From: Vicingaceae bacterium
Lineage (GTDB): Bacteria; Bacteroidota; Bacteroidia; Flavobacteriales_E; Vicingaceae
Assembly: GCA_028245195.1 (NCBI GenBank)
Contig: JAOKCF010000004.1
Coordinates: 62,001-126,000, forward strand
Reading direction: 5' to 3'
DNA: 64,000 bases
Part shown: piece after piece, positions 8,077 to 16,694 of the stretch
Position numbering within the stretch: the stretch's first letter is position 1
Layout of the letters: every line of letters begins with the position of its first letter
Notes under the pieces: generated by a model
The model's database searches: none
What the model was told of the DNA's origin: nothing
Seen by the model: only the letters and a program-made list of their open reading frames with translations
Position numbers and translations under genes: made by a program

Positions 8077-9508
8077 TACAAACATTTTTAGGCTCAGTAA
8101 AAAATCTCAAAGCTTCAAACCCCCCTTCTCTGCCAACTCCGCTGTTTTTAACTCCTCCAAAAGGGGTTCGCAAATCACGAAGCAACCAGCAATTAACCCA
8201 TACAATACCCATGTGCAACTGTTCAGTTACTCTATTGGTTCTACTCACATTTTCTGTCCAAACAGATGCAGCCAAACCATATGATGTAGCGTTTGATAGT
8301 TCAATTGCTTCTTCTTCTGTATCAAAAGGCATGATTGTAACTACAGGACCAAAAATCTCCTCTTGATTCGTTCTACAGCTCATGCTTAAACCTTCAATTA
8401 CAGTTGGTTCAACGAAATAACCTCCAAGTCCTTCTTTTGATAAGTCAACCTGCTTCCCTCCGCAAAGAATTTTACCTCCTTCGCTTTTCGCAATTTCAAC
8501 ATGAGACAACACCTTCTCCATGTGCGCCTTTGACACCAAGGCACCCTGGTTCGTATCTGCAGATTTAGGATCCCCCACTTTCAATTTTTGAACTTCTCCA
8601 ACAAAATCCTTCTTAAATTTATCATAGACCGAAGAATGAATCAACAATCGAGATCCACACAAGCAAATTTGACCTTGGTTTGCAAAAGAGGAGCGAACTA
8701 CTGTCTTGAGCATCTTATCATAATTGCAGTCATCAAAAATTAATGTTGGATTTTTACCTCCTAATTCAAGTGAAAGTTTTTTAAACATTGGAGCCGCTGT
8801 TCTAGCAATTTGGGCCCCGGTACTAGTGCCCCCCGTAAAAGATATTACTGGAATGCCAGGGTGCTCCGTTATCGCTGCACCAACTTTATGTCCTAAACCG
8901 TGTACTATATTTAAAACTCCCTTGGGTAAACCAGCTTCAATACATAGTTTAGACAATAGATAGGCGGACATTGGTGTAACCTCAGAAGGTTTTGCAACGA
9001 CGCAGTTTCCTGCTGCAAGGGCCGGAGCAATTTTCCAACTGAACAAATAAAGAGGTAAATTCCAAGGTGAAATACACCCCACGACCCCAATTGGGGTTCT
9101 TAATGTATAATTTATAGCTGCCTCTTCCATTTGATGAGATTCAGATGCGAAGTGAAGTATAGCTGTTGCGAAAAATCTAAAATTGTGAGCAGCTCTTGGA
9201 ATATCTACCTTGGTTGCTACACTCACAGGCTTGCCATTGTCTTTCGATTCTGCTGCTGCGAGTTGATCTAAGTTTTGTAAAATTAATTCTGAAATGCGGT
9301 AAAGAATCTGAGAGCGTTCATCTTTGGAAGTTGCACTCCAAGATGGAAATGCTCTCTTTGCTGATTCAACTGCTAATTCAACATCCTGCTTATCACTTTC
9401 AGCTAATAAACTATATGGATCTCCTGTCGCGGGCTCTATATTTTCTATATAGTTGCCACTAACTGTCTCTCTCAACTCTCCGTCAATGTAATTTAAAATT
9501 TTTTCCAT
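8066..9508 (-). CDS. Aldehyde dehydrogenase, aminomuconate-semialdehyde dehydrogenase-like
   Basis: A 480-residue NAD-dependent aldehyde dehydrogenase of normal length. Seen: the Rossmann segment PWNLPLYLFSWKIAPALAAGN, the FTGGTSTG nucleotide loop, the general-base Glu in LELGGKNP, and the catalytic Cys in NQGQICLCGSR. The CLCxSR context is characteristic of the ALDH8 / 2-aminomuconic and hydroxymuconic semialdehyde dehydrogenase group, which acts in the kynurenine route of tryptophan breakdown or in meta-cleavage pathways. A RidA protein resembling 2-aminomuconate deaminase is present at 47042-47458, which favours the tryptophan route. Other pathway genes are not in the window. A terminator-like hairpin lies in its leader. 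Confidence 0.85.
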   Translation of the reverse strand: MEKILNYIDGELRETVSGNYIENIEPATGDPYSLLAESDKQDVELAVESAKRAFPSWSATSKDERSQILYRISELILQNLDQLAAAESKDNGKPVSVATKVDIPRAAHNFRFFATAILHFASESHQMEEAAINYTLRTPIGVVGCISPWNLPLYLFSWKIAPALAAGNCVVAKPSEVTPMSAYLLSKLCIEAGLPKGVLNIVHGLGHKVGAAITEHPGIPVISFTGGTSTGAQIARTAAPMFKKLSLELGGKNPTLIFDDCNYDKMLKTVVRSSFANQGQICLCGSRLLIHSSVYDKFKKDFVGEVQKLKVGDPKSADTNQGALVSKAHMEKVLSHVEIAKSEGGKILCGGKQVDLSKEGLGGYFVEPTVIEGLSMSCRTNQEEIFGPVVTIMPFDTEEEAIELSNATSYGLAASVWTENVSRTNRVTEQLHMGIVWVNCWLLRDLRTPFGGVKNSGVGREGGFEALRFFTEPKNVCIKY

Positions 9509-9550
9509 CTTATCTCATTCCATTAAAAAATAAAAATAAGACTATTGAAC

Positions 9551-9581
9551 AAAAAAAGAGCAGTCGATGGACTGCTCTTTT
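9551..9581 (-). promoter_or_regulatory. Terminator-like hairpin in the leader of the aldehyde dehydrogenase gene
   Basis: A 12-bp perfect stem (AAAAGAGCAGTC / GACTGCTCTTTT) with a 4-base loop is followed on the minus strand by T7. It stands 42 bases before the ATG of the dehydrogenase, in a divergent intergenic region where no gene to the right would need a minus-strand terminator. It may attenuate the dehydrogenase or end a small RNA. Confidence 0.5.
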
Positions 9582-9680
9582 AACCTGTAGTTTAACCAAA
9601 CGGATTGTTTAACTTCTATTATGCATTTGAAATGGCGTTTGATTGATAGTTCAAATGTAACCCATACAGTTGTATTTAAA

Positions 9681-9732
9681 TGTTAAGAAAACATCAACGG
9701 CTGTTAAATAGTGTTAAGCGGCATAAACCGCT
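9681..9732 (+). promoter_or_regulatory. Phased TGTTAA repeats upstream of the two-component genes
   Basis: TGTTAA occurs at 9681, 9702 and 9712, with a partial copy (CATCAA) at 9692, so the units fall 10-11 bases apart on one face of the helix. This is the usual layout of OmpR-family operator sites. An inverted repeat AGCGG-N6-CCGCT lies at 9717-9732, and GTTTAAC occurs twice further up (9590 and 9607). A site for autoregulation by the downstream response regulator is a reasonable guess. Confidence 0.4.
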
Positions 9733-9759
9733 GATTTTATTGCTTTATTTTAACCAATA

Positions 9760-11328
9760 ATGGTTAAAAAACGATTGATTATCCTTATTGCTCTTGCATC
9801 AATCAGCATATTAGTGCTTATTGTTTTACAAACGTATTGGGTAAAAAAAAGCATAGAAACGCAAGAAAAGCAGTTTGACCAAATGGTGATGAATGTAATG
9901 AGTAATGTTGTTCAAAAACTAGACCGAGAAGAAGCCGTTACTAAAATTACAAGTTCCTTATTAGGTGGAGAGGAGCTTTTTTCAGGGTTGAGCTCTGATA
10001 CCGTGCTGAATGTTCAGCCTAAGAAAACCGAAAATGAAGATAATTCATTGACTAATAGTTTGGCAAGGATCCCTTCTGATTATTTGCAAAGCAACTTCAA
10101 GCCTCCTCCACAAAACGATTCTTCCTACTTTATTATTCGCGAGACTAAAAAAAGAATTCTAAGCTCTTCGATTCAAGACTCGTACAGCAGTGATACGTTG
10201 TTAAAAAATCACCTCAAAAAGAAAGCTCTTTTGTTCAATGATATTGTAAACGAAATTGCACTTATCACTATTCGAAAGGACAAAAACGTGCTCGTTTCTT
10301 ATGAGAAAATAGACTCTTTATTTTTGAAAGAATTAATGATTCATGGAATAAATGCAGACTACGTATTTGACATTTTAGATGCGCAAACGAATAGGCTCAC
10401 CTTTACCGAAGACGAAAATGGCTCAAGTGAATTAAGAGATTCTCCTTACAAGATTGCATTATTCCCAAACGCATTTTTGTTGGAAAGTGATGAATTATTG
10501 CTTTATTTTCCAGAAAAAGACTCTTTAATCATCAAAAATAGTTGGAAAGTACTCCTAATATCTATTCTGCTGATTTTTATACTTATTGGTCTATTTTACA
10601 GCTCCATTTCTACAATTTACAAACAAAAGAAATTATCATTGGTGAAAAATGATTTCATAAACAATATGACACATGAGTTAAAAACTCCAATTTCTACCAT
10701 TTCCTTGGCCTGTGAGGCTCTCAGTGACAAAACATTGATGTTAGACCCAGAGAGGCAAACGAGTTATGTTAGTATGATTAAGGACGAAAACAAACGCTTA
10801 TCTATCCTTGTAGACAACGTTTTAAAAAGCGCAGTGTGGGACTCCACTCACCTAAAGTTAACCTTTTTAAAAATAAATCTACATGATATCATTCAAAAAG
10901 TAAGTCAAAACTTCGATATTCAAATTAACAACAGAAACGGTAAATTAAACTTGGACTTAGGAGCAAAAGAAGCTTGTATATTAGCAGATAAAGTTCACTT
11001 CTCCAACGTAATTTATAACCTTCTAGACAATGCCAACAAATACAGTCCTGAAATTCCAAAAATTGGTATTTCAACTAGAAATGAGGAAGGTTCCGTTATT
11101 CTATCTATATCTGATAATGGAATAGGAATTAGCAAAGAAAACCAGAAAAAAATATTTGATAAATTTTTTAGGGTATCAACAGGCAATATTCACGATATAA
11201 AAGGGTTTGGTTTAGGATTAAGTTATGTGAAACGGATTGTGGATTTGCACCACGCAGAAATAAGCATTGAAAGTACTCGAAATAAAGGAACAACAATAAA
11301 TATAAAAATTGCAACTCATGGAAAATAA
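9760..11328 (+). CDS. Sensor histidine kinase (RprX-like)
   Basis: A 522-residue membrane kinase. TM1 is at residues ~6-27 and TM2 at ~265-285 (VLLISILLIFILIGLFY), enclosing a ~235-residue periplasmic sensor with no recognised fold. The HisKA segment (NDFINNMTHELKTPIST) places the phospho-acceptor at His305. The ATPase domain shows NVIYNLLDNANKYS, SDNGIGISKENQ and GFGLGLSYVKR. The gene overlaps the next one by 11 bases, so kinase and regulator are co-translated. The pair resembles RprX/RprY, which is widespread in Bacteroidota. The signal is unknown. Confidence 0.93.
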   Translation: MVKKRLIILIALASISILVLIVLQTYWVKKSIETQEKQFDQMVMNVMSNVVQKLDREEAVTKITSSLLGGEELFSGLSSDTVLNVQPKKTENEDNSLTNSLARIPSDYLQSNFKPPPQNDSSYFIIRETKKRILSSSIQDSYSSDTLLKNHLKKKALLFNDIVNEIALITIRKDKNVLVSYEKIDSLFLKELMIHGINADYVFDILDAQTNRLTFTEDENGSSELRDSPYKIALFPNAFLLESDELLLYFPEKDSLIIKNSWKVLLISILLIFILIGLFYSSISTIYKQKKLSLVKNDFINNMTHELKTPISTISLACEALSDKTLMLDPERQTSYVSMIKDENKRLSILVDNVLKSAVWDSTHLKLTFLKINLHDIIQKVSQNFDIQINNRNGKLNLDLGAKEACILADKVHFSNVIYNLLDNANKYSPEIPKIGISTRNEEGSVILSISDNGIGISKENQKKIFDKFFRVSTGNIHDIKGFGLGLSYVKRIVDLHHAEISIESTRNKGTTINIKIATHGK

Positions 11329-12016
11329 AAACACAAAAATTCTTGTAGTAGAAGACGATGAAAATTTAGGTAAAATACTTTCAGATTACCTGAAAGTAAA
11401 AGGATTTGACATTGTATTGAAACGAGACGGAGAAGCAGGCTTGAAAGGCTACATAGAAAATGATATCGATCTTTGTTTGCTAGACGTAATGATGCCCAAA
11501 AAAGACGGATTTACATTAGCGAAAGAAATTCGAGGACTTAAATCTAGCGTGCCGATTATTTTTCTCAGTGCAAAATCAATGGAGGACGATATGAAAGCGG
11601 GTTTTGAGTCAGGAGCGGATGATTATATTACAAAGCCCTTCAGCATGGAGGTGTTAATGCTTCGAATTGATGCCATTATGAGAAGAATTAACCAAATTGA
11701 GGATAACCTCCTTCATAAAAAAGAATTTAATATTAATGATTACAAATTTTATCCTGAAAAGCAGCTCATAATCAAAGGTGATTTTGAAAAAAAACTAACT
11801 TCTAAAGAGAATGAACTATTGCGCTTATTGTGCATGTACATGGGCAATGTAGTAAATAGAAACGATGCTTTGAATATGGTTTGGGGGGATGACAACTACT
11901 TCAACTCGAGAAGTATGGATGTATACATTACTAAGTTGAGAAAAATTTTTAAAGAAGATGAAAACATTCAAATAATTAATAGTCACGGCAAGGGTTTTAA
12001 ATTACTGGTGGATTAG
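11318..12016 (+). CDS. OmpR-family response regulator (RprY-like)
   Basis: About 232 residues from the ATG at 11318, which lies inside the 3' end of the kinase gene. A TTG three codons earlier is less likely. The receiver domain has the acidic pair (VEDDE), phospho-acceptor Asp56 (LLDVMMPKKDG) and Lys106 (YITKPF). The C-terminal winged helix (LTSKENELLRLL; YFNSRSMDVYITKLRKIF) binds DNA, usually at direct repeats. The phased TGTTAA repeats at 9681-9717 are a candidate target. Confidence 0.93.
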   Translation: MENKNTKILVVEDDENLGKILSDYLKVKGFDIVLKRDGEAGLKGYIENDIDLCLLDVMMPKKDGFTLAKEIRGLKSSVPIIFLSAKSMEDDMKAGFESGADDYITKPFSMEVLMLRIDAIMRRINQIEDNLLHKKEFNINDYKFYPEKQLIIKGDFEKKLTSKENELLRLLCMYMGNVVNRNDALNMVWGDDNYFNSRSMDVYITKLRKIFKEDENIQIINSHGKGFKLLVD

Positions 12017-12067
12017 TGAGTTTTTTGAGTTAAATTTGGTTAGCTACTTTTTGTAATCCAATTAACC

Positions 12068-12892
12068 ATGAAACATATTTTATTTCCTACTGATTTTTCA
12101 GACAATTCTGACCAAGCATATCCCTATGCCTTAGATATTGCTTTTTTACTAGGAGCGGAATTGGTCATTTTTAATTCTTACAAGCTTCCTCACTCTAAAT
12201 CAAACGTAATGGGGTCGATTTTAGACCACATGAAAGAGGATTCAATAAGTTCATTGAAAAAATTAAAAGAAGAAACACTCTTAAAACAGAAATACAAGAA
12301 CTTAAATATTAAGATAACATCTCGCTCGGGTAGTTTTGTTTCATTAATTCCTAAGGTGGCAAATGAGTTTCAGAGCGATTTAATTGTAATGGGAACAAAA
12401 GGAGCAAGCAGTCTAAAAGAAATGTTTATCGGAACGAACACTTTAGAGGTTATTCAAACTACAAAAATTCCGGTATTAACTGTTCCTGAAAAAGCAAAAA
12501 ATAACAAGGTAGATAAAATTGCAATGGCAGTTGACCTTCAAAAAATTAAAAACCCCGAGCAACTACGCCCGCTTTTGGAGATGGCAAAGCTCTGTCGCGC
12601 ATCTATTGAATTTGTGCATGTTATGCATCCGGATGATAAAGACAGCGCGCACAATCGGGTTAATCAAATTATATTTTTGGAGAAGTTTTTCTCAGAAATT
12701 AAATCCAATATTGACATCATTACAGACACTAATATCATGGACGGATTAAGCAGGTACGTTGAGACCGAAAAGCCTGATATGCTTGCAATGATTTCGAGAA
12801 AACACACTTTATTTGAAAGACTATTTTCAGAATCAATCACAAACAAGTTAGCTTTTCGAAGCGAAATTCCTCTATTAGTAATGGACGATTAG
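12068..12892 (+). CDS. Universal stress protein, two tandem UspA domains
   Basis: A 274-residue protein with two UspA-like units. The first (1-145) carries ILFPTDFSDNSDQAYPYALDIA and the nucleotide-loop-like GTKGASSLKEMFIGTN, which fits the ATP-binding G-2x-G-9x-G(S/T) pattern. The second (~150-274) is more diverged and lacks a clear loop. Tandem USPs of this size are common in the phylum and help survive starvation and other stress. It follows the two-component pair by 51 bases on the same strand and may be read with it. Confidence 0.88.
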   Translation: MKHILFPTDFSDNSDQAYPYALDIAFLLGAELVIFNSYKLPHSKSNVMGSILDHMKEDSISSLKKLKEETLLKQKYKNLNIKITSRSGSFVSLIPKVANEFQSDLIVMGTKGASSLKEMFIGTNTLEVIQTTKIPVLTVPEKAKNNKVDKIAMAVDLQKIKNPEQLRPLLEMAKLCRASIEFVHVMHPDDKDSAHNRVNQIIFLEKFFSEIKSNIDIITDTNIMDGLSRYVETEKPDMLAMISRKHTLFERLFSESITNKLAFRSEIPLLVMDD

Positions 12893-12907
12893 AATACTAG
12901 CATTGCT

Positions 12908-12915
12908 TAGTTTTG
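12908..12915 (+). promoter_or_regulatory. -7 box abutting a start codon
   Basis: TAGTTTTG is a perfect TAnnTTTG match, with two bases between it and the ATG at 12918. Transcription would begin at or near the start codon. Confidence 0.45.
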
Positions 12916-12917
12916 CT

Positions 12918-13328
12918 ATGAAATTAACGCAACATTTGAACCTTACATACCTTTTCTTTATGTTACTTTTTAGTGTTTTGTGCTCATGCGGCTCAAGCGG
13001 GGGGATGTACAATACAAACAATTCGGTGCGAAAGGCTGCACCTTCAGGGAAATATAGAACCCCAACTATATTTAGCCGTGTTAACCCTTTTCAAGGCAGA
13101 GCAAAAGCCAAACTCCAAAAAAATCAGAAAAGACAACGGAAACTTCTTCGCAAGAAACGAGCGAGACCAGGGGTTCTCAGAAAGGCTAGAAAACCTGGCA
13201 AGACTTTTGGTACTAAAAAATCTTTGTCGAGAAGAAGAATTAAAAGTTCTGGAAGCCGCTCTAAATCCACCGGAGGAAGAGGTAGAGGTAGGGGTAACAA
13301 AAACTTATTCAACACTCGCAAAAAGTAA
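12918..13328 (+). CDS. Small lipoprotein with a very basic Arg/Lys-rich tail
   Basis: About 136 residues from ATG 12918; a TTG at 12903 would add five residues in front of a normal signal peptide and is rejected. The signal peptide (LTYLFFMLLFSVLCSC) ends in a lipobox, so an exported lipoprotein is expected. The rest is strikingly cationic: KLQKNQKRQRKLLRKKRARPG, then KSLSRRRIKSSGSRSKS and GGRGRGRGNKN. No family is recognised. Such a tail could bind DNA, LPS or anionic polymer outside the membrane. It could be a rapidly evolving lineage-specific gene. Overlapping frames here are shadows. Confidence 0.6.
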   Translation: MKLTQHLNLTYLFFMLLFSVLCSCGSSGGMYNTNNSVRKAAPSGKYRTPTIFSRVNPFQGRAKAKLQKNQKRQRKLLRKKRARPGVLRKARKPGKTFGTKKSLSRRRIKSSGSRSKSTGGRGRGRGNKNLFNTRKK

Positions 13329-13411
13329 ATGAAAAGTTAAATGTTACCTTAACCTTATGCGTTTAATTCCAAAAGTTTATTACTTTTATATATTACCAAA
13401 AAAAAGCATTT

Positions 13412-13948
13412 GTGAAGAAGTTATTAGTTATATTAACCCTTTTATTTGTAATTGTGCTACCCGCCTTTACGCCTGTGTATCAAGGATCTAAGGTAGACAC
13501 GAATGCAAAAATAAAGGCGGTTTTTATTTACAACTTCACAAAATATATAGAATGGCCTACTGACTATCAATCAGGAGATTTTACGATTGCAATTCTAGGT
13601 GACAATTCATCATTATACAAATACTTGAGCGAAATGTCGAAGTTAAAGAAGGTTGCAAACCAGCCATTTACCATTAACGTAATTAGTGACATTTCTCAAA
13701 TTGGCAAATCGCATATCGTGTACATCCCTCAAAACAATAGTGCTGTAGTAGAAAAAGCACTATCTAAAGTAAAAGGGAAAAGTACATTAATAGTTACAGA
13801 ATCTCCTGGGTATGCTAAAAGAGGTGCTACCATAAATTTCACAATCTCAGGTGGTCAACAAAAATTTGAATTAAATAAATCAACAGCGCAACAACATAAC
13901 TTGAAGGTTTCTTCTACGTTAGAAAGTAAAGCTGTTTTAGTGAACTGA
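13412..13948 (+). CDS. YfiR family periplasmic protein (DUF4154)
   Basis: A 178-residue protein starting at GTG 13412, with signal peptide (LLVILTLLFVIVLPAFT). It shows the DUF4154 signature: KAVFIYNFTKYIEWP near the N-terminus, FTIAILGDNS, then IVYIPQ and a C-terminal GGQQKFELN region. YfiR in Pseudomonas is a periplasmic repressor that holds a membrane HAMP-containing output enzyme inactive. Here the gene starts an operon with a TPR protein (1-base gap) and a HAMP-SpoIIE phosphatase, so the phosphatase is the likely controlled partner. The window shows no diguanylate cyclase. Confidence 0.88.
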   Translation: MKKLLVILTLLFVIVLPAFTPVYQGSKVDTNAKIKAVFIYNFTKYIEWPTDYQSGDFTIAILGDNSSLYKYLSEMSKLKKVANQPFTINVISDISQIGKSHIVYIPQNNSAVVEKALSKVKGKSTLIVTESPGYAKRGATINFTISGGQQKFELNKSTAQQHNLKVSSTLESKAVLVN

Positions 13949-13949
13949 T

Positions 13950-14825
13950 ATGAGAAAGATATTTTACATAGCTCTTCTCTTGTTTTGCACCAACTCCATC
14001 GTTGGACAGAATAAACTGACAAATGCAGTTTACAGTCTAAAAAACGGTGAACTCGACAAGGCAAAAGAGTTAATAGATGCTGCTGCTGAAGATAGCGCAT
14101 TCATCGGCAAACCGGCTACATGGTATTATAGAGGATTTATCTATAAGGCCCTTTTCAAAAGAGACGAAGCGTCAAATATAAATTCTCAACTTAGAGAAAA
14201 ATCAATTAATTACTTTGCAATAGCTTACGAAATGGAGGAAGCTAGCCCTTTCTCAAAGGGATGCGAAAATGCTATCAAATATTTTGCTCAAACATTTTAT
14301 AACCAATCTGCTACATCCTTTAACCCCAATGACTATTTAATTGCAGTTAGCTCTTATGGCCGTTATAAAGAGTTGACTAGAAAAATTAACCCTGAAACCG
14401 ACTTTAAAGAAAAAGATATTCAGTTTAACTTAGCTATGGGAAGCACTTTCAATAGAATTGCAACCATTGATAGTAGCCAAGCCGATATCAACATGGATAA
14501 GTCAATAGAGTACTACAAAAAAGTACTTTCTGTTGATTCCAATAATTTTAGTGCAAATTACAATTTAGGCATTATCTATTATAACAAGGGAGTGGAAATT
14601 GTTGAAAAAATGGACTATGGCCTAGACTTGGATGGATTGATAAAAATGCAAGACGAATTGTTTGACATTTTTAGAACATCACTTCCATATATGAAGAAAG
14701 CTTATGACTTAGATCCAAGACGAAGAGAAACTTTAATTGGGCTCGAAGGAATTTATTTCAGTATGAACGACGATGAAAAATCTGAGCTTTTTAAGAAAAA
14801 AATTCAAGAGTTGGATGGAGAATAA
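13950..14825 (+). CDS. Secreted TPR protein
   Basis: A 291-residue protein with a signal peptide (FYIALLLFCTNSIVG) followed by TPR-like helices along its length, for example TWYYRGFIYKAL and NFSANYNLGIIYYNKG. A Cys is present in the signal region but no good lipobox. It is likely a periplasmic adaptor. It sits between yfiR-like and SpoIIE genes with a 1-base gap on the left and 51 bases on the right, which suggests that it links the YfiR-like sensor to the membrane phosphatase. That link is inference. Confidence 0.8.
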   Translation: MRKIFYIALLLFCTNSIVGQNKLTNAVYSLKNGELDKAKELIDAAAEDSAFIGKPATWYYRGFIYKALFKRDEASNINSQLREKSINYFAIAYEMEEASPFSKGCENAIKYFAQTFYNQSATSFNPNDYLIAVSSYGRYKELTRKINPETDFKEKDIQFNLAMGSTFNRIATIDSSQADINMDKSIEYYKKVLSVDSNNFSANYNLGIIYYNKGVEIVEKMDYGLDLDGLIKMQDELFDIFRTSLPYMKKAYDLDPRRRETLIGLEGIYFSMNDDEKSELFKKKIQELDGE

Positions 14826-14876
14826 TTGGAAAACACTCCAATCATATAATAAGAATTAGTTCAGAAAAGCTAATAC

Positions 14877-16661
14877 ATGAACTTTAGGTTTACGATAGGG
14901 AAAAAAATTGCTTCGGGGTTTGGTATATTAATTATACTAACCCTTATTGTGTTTATAACAACCTATATAACTTTAGAACAGTCGCGAACTACTAATGACA
15001 GAATTAGTAATGTTAATACTCCTTCTGTTAAGGCACTACAAGAACTAAAGTTCGATATCCTAGAGTCTAAGTTATTCTTAGAATCTTGGATGCGGATTGA
15101 AAAAGCTCATGCGGACAAGGACAAACTACTGAAGTTTAGAAATAAACAATATCCTAAAGTAAAAGTCGAGCTTACAAGACTTAGCTCTTATTGGCCCTCT
15201 GAACAAAGAGACTCCTTAAGTAAATTATTTGAAGAAATATCGGTGTTATTCGACATGCAAGCAGAAGAAATTATTGGACCACTCCAAGCTTTTTCTGATT
15301 ATGACGATATGAATAAAATGATTGCTGAATTTGCCCTTGAAGAGGGGGGGAATGTTCATGTACAAACAGGGGCTGTATTAGACCATTTGGAAGTTTTAAT
15401 AAAAAAACAGAAAGAGGTTTCAAATACCGCGAACGAAAGCATGTATGCCCAATTTGATACCTTAAAAGGATTAGTTATTTGGTTAGGTTTTGCATTGGTT
15501 GTAATTAGTTTCATTGTAGCAATAATCACCACAAAAAATATTGTTGACCCAATTTACAGACTCAAAACGGTTTTGGTAAAGCTCGGAAGAGGGGTGTTTC
15601 CTGATAAACCTACTTCAGCAGGGAATGACGAAATAGGGGAAATGACAGTAGCCATGAACAATGTTGTTGACGGTCTAAAAAGAACTAAAGATTTTGCCCA
15701 AGAAGTTGGTTCTGGGAACTTTGATACAGACTATAAACCTCTTTCTAGCAAAGATAGCTTAGGGAAAGCTCTGTTAACAATGCGTGATGACTTAGCAGAA
15801 AACGAACGATTCTTAGAAGAGAAGGTTCGTCAACGTACTGCAGAAGTAGTGAAACAAAAAGAAGAAATTGACCAACAAAAAGAACAATTAGAAGAGTACT
15901 TCTTACAAGTAACAGATAGTATTAAATACGCTCAAAAAATTCAAGAAGCAATTCTTCCGCCGGAAAGTTATGTGCGCAAGTTACTGCCTGACTCTTTCAT
16001 TTTTTACCGCCCAAAGGATATTGTGAGTGGTGACTTTTATTGGTTAGGCGAAGCAGAGGATAGGGTTTATTTTGCCGCTGTAGATTGTACTGGTCATGGC
16101 GTGCCTGGTGCGTTTATGAGTATTGTCGGATACAATCAGCTAAAGCAAGCAATTATAACCACTAATGGTGGATCTCCAGCGGAAATTCTTGATCACTTAA
16201 ACATCGGTGTTTCTGAAACATTACATCAGAAAGATGAAAATTCTACTTCAAAAGATGGAATGGATGTTGCCATTTGTTCTTTAAATCACAAAACAAAGGA
16301 GTTGCAATATGCTGGAGCTTTTAACCCTTTGTATTTATTAAGGGATGGGAATATAGTCCAAACCAAAGGTGATAAGTTCCCGATTGGATCTTTTTTAGAT
16401 GGTGCAACTCCAAACTTTACCAACCATAAGCTACAATTACTAGAAGGTGACATTCTTTACATCTTCTCAGATGGATATGCCGATCAATTTGGTGGACCAA
16501 GAGGCAAGAAAATGATGTATAAGAAGTTTAGAGACACTTTGATTGCAAACAGCAAAAAAGACCTATCCGTGCAAAAAGAACTGCTTAGAGATTATCTATA
16601 TGATTGGATGGGAGAGGAAGAGCAAGTCGATGACATCTTAGTTGTTGGAGTAAAGGTTTAA
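14877..16661 (+). CDS. Membrane sensor phosphatase: periplasmic helical domain, HAMP, coiled coil, SpoIIE/PP2C
   Basis: A 594-residue protein. TM1 at ~12-32 and TM2 at ~195-217 enclose a four-helix-bundle-like periplasmic sensor. A HAMP domain (~218-270; IVDPIYRLKTVLVKLG) and a coiled coil (~300-345; EEKVRQRTAEVVKQKEEIDQ) follow. The PP2C-like SpoIIE domain has metal-binding motifs DIVSGDFYW, AVDCTGHGVPGAF, SKDGMDVAIC and FSDGYADQFGG, all intact. Such phosphatases usually dephosphorylate anti-sigma-antagonist (STAS) proteins or similar regulators. Its closest relative in the window (3275-4781) is dead. Operon partners are the YfiR-like and TPR proteins. Confidence 0.92.
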   Translation: MNFRFTIGKKIASGFGILIILTLIVFITTYITLEQSRTTNDRISNVNTPSVKALQELKFDILESKLFLESWMRIEKAHADKDKLLKFRNKQYPKVKVELTRLSSYWPSEQRDSLSKLFEEISVLFDMQAEEIIGPLQAFSDYDDMNKMIAEFALEEGGNVHVQTGAVLDHLEVLIKKQKEVSNTANESMYAQFDTLKGLVIWLGFALVVISFIVAIITTKNIVDPIYRLKTVLVKLGRGVFPDKPTSAGNDEIGEMTVAMNNVVDGLKRTKDFAQEVGSGNFDTDYKPLSSKDSLGKALLTMRDDLAENERFLEEKVRQRTAEVVKQKEEIDQQKEQLEEYFLQVTDSIKYAQKIQEAILPPESYVRKLLPDSFIFYRPKDIVSGDFYWLGEAEDRVYFAAVDCTGHGVPGAFMSIVGYNQLKQAIITTNGGSPAEILDHLNIGVSETLHQKDENSTSKDGMDVAICSLNHKTKELQYAGAFNPLYLLRDGNIVQTKGDKFPIGSFLDGATPNFTNHKLQLLEGDILYIFSDGYADQFGGPRGKKMMYKKFRDTLIANSKKDLSVQKELLRDYLYDWMGEEEQVDDILVVGVKV

Positions 16662-16682
16662 ATCCAACTATTATCTTTTCCT

Positions 16683-16690
16683 TACCTTTA
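16683..16690 (+). promoter_or_regulatory. -7-like box abutting a start codon
   Basis: TACCTTTA (one mismatch to TAnnTTTG) lies 4 bases before the ATG at 16695. Confidence 0.3.
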
Positions 16691-16694
16691 ACTT

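Noticed and set aside
13124-13321. Leu/Pro-rich minus-strand frame over the basic lipoprotein
   Set aside because: It is the shadow of the Arg/Lys-rich gene; no signal, no family.
12973-13332. Second plus-strand frame over the basic lipoprotein
   Set aside because: Overlaps the lipobox gene; lacks a signal peptide and recognisable domain.
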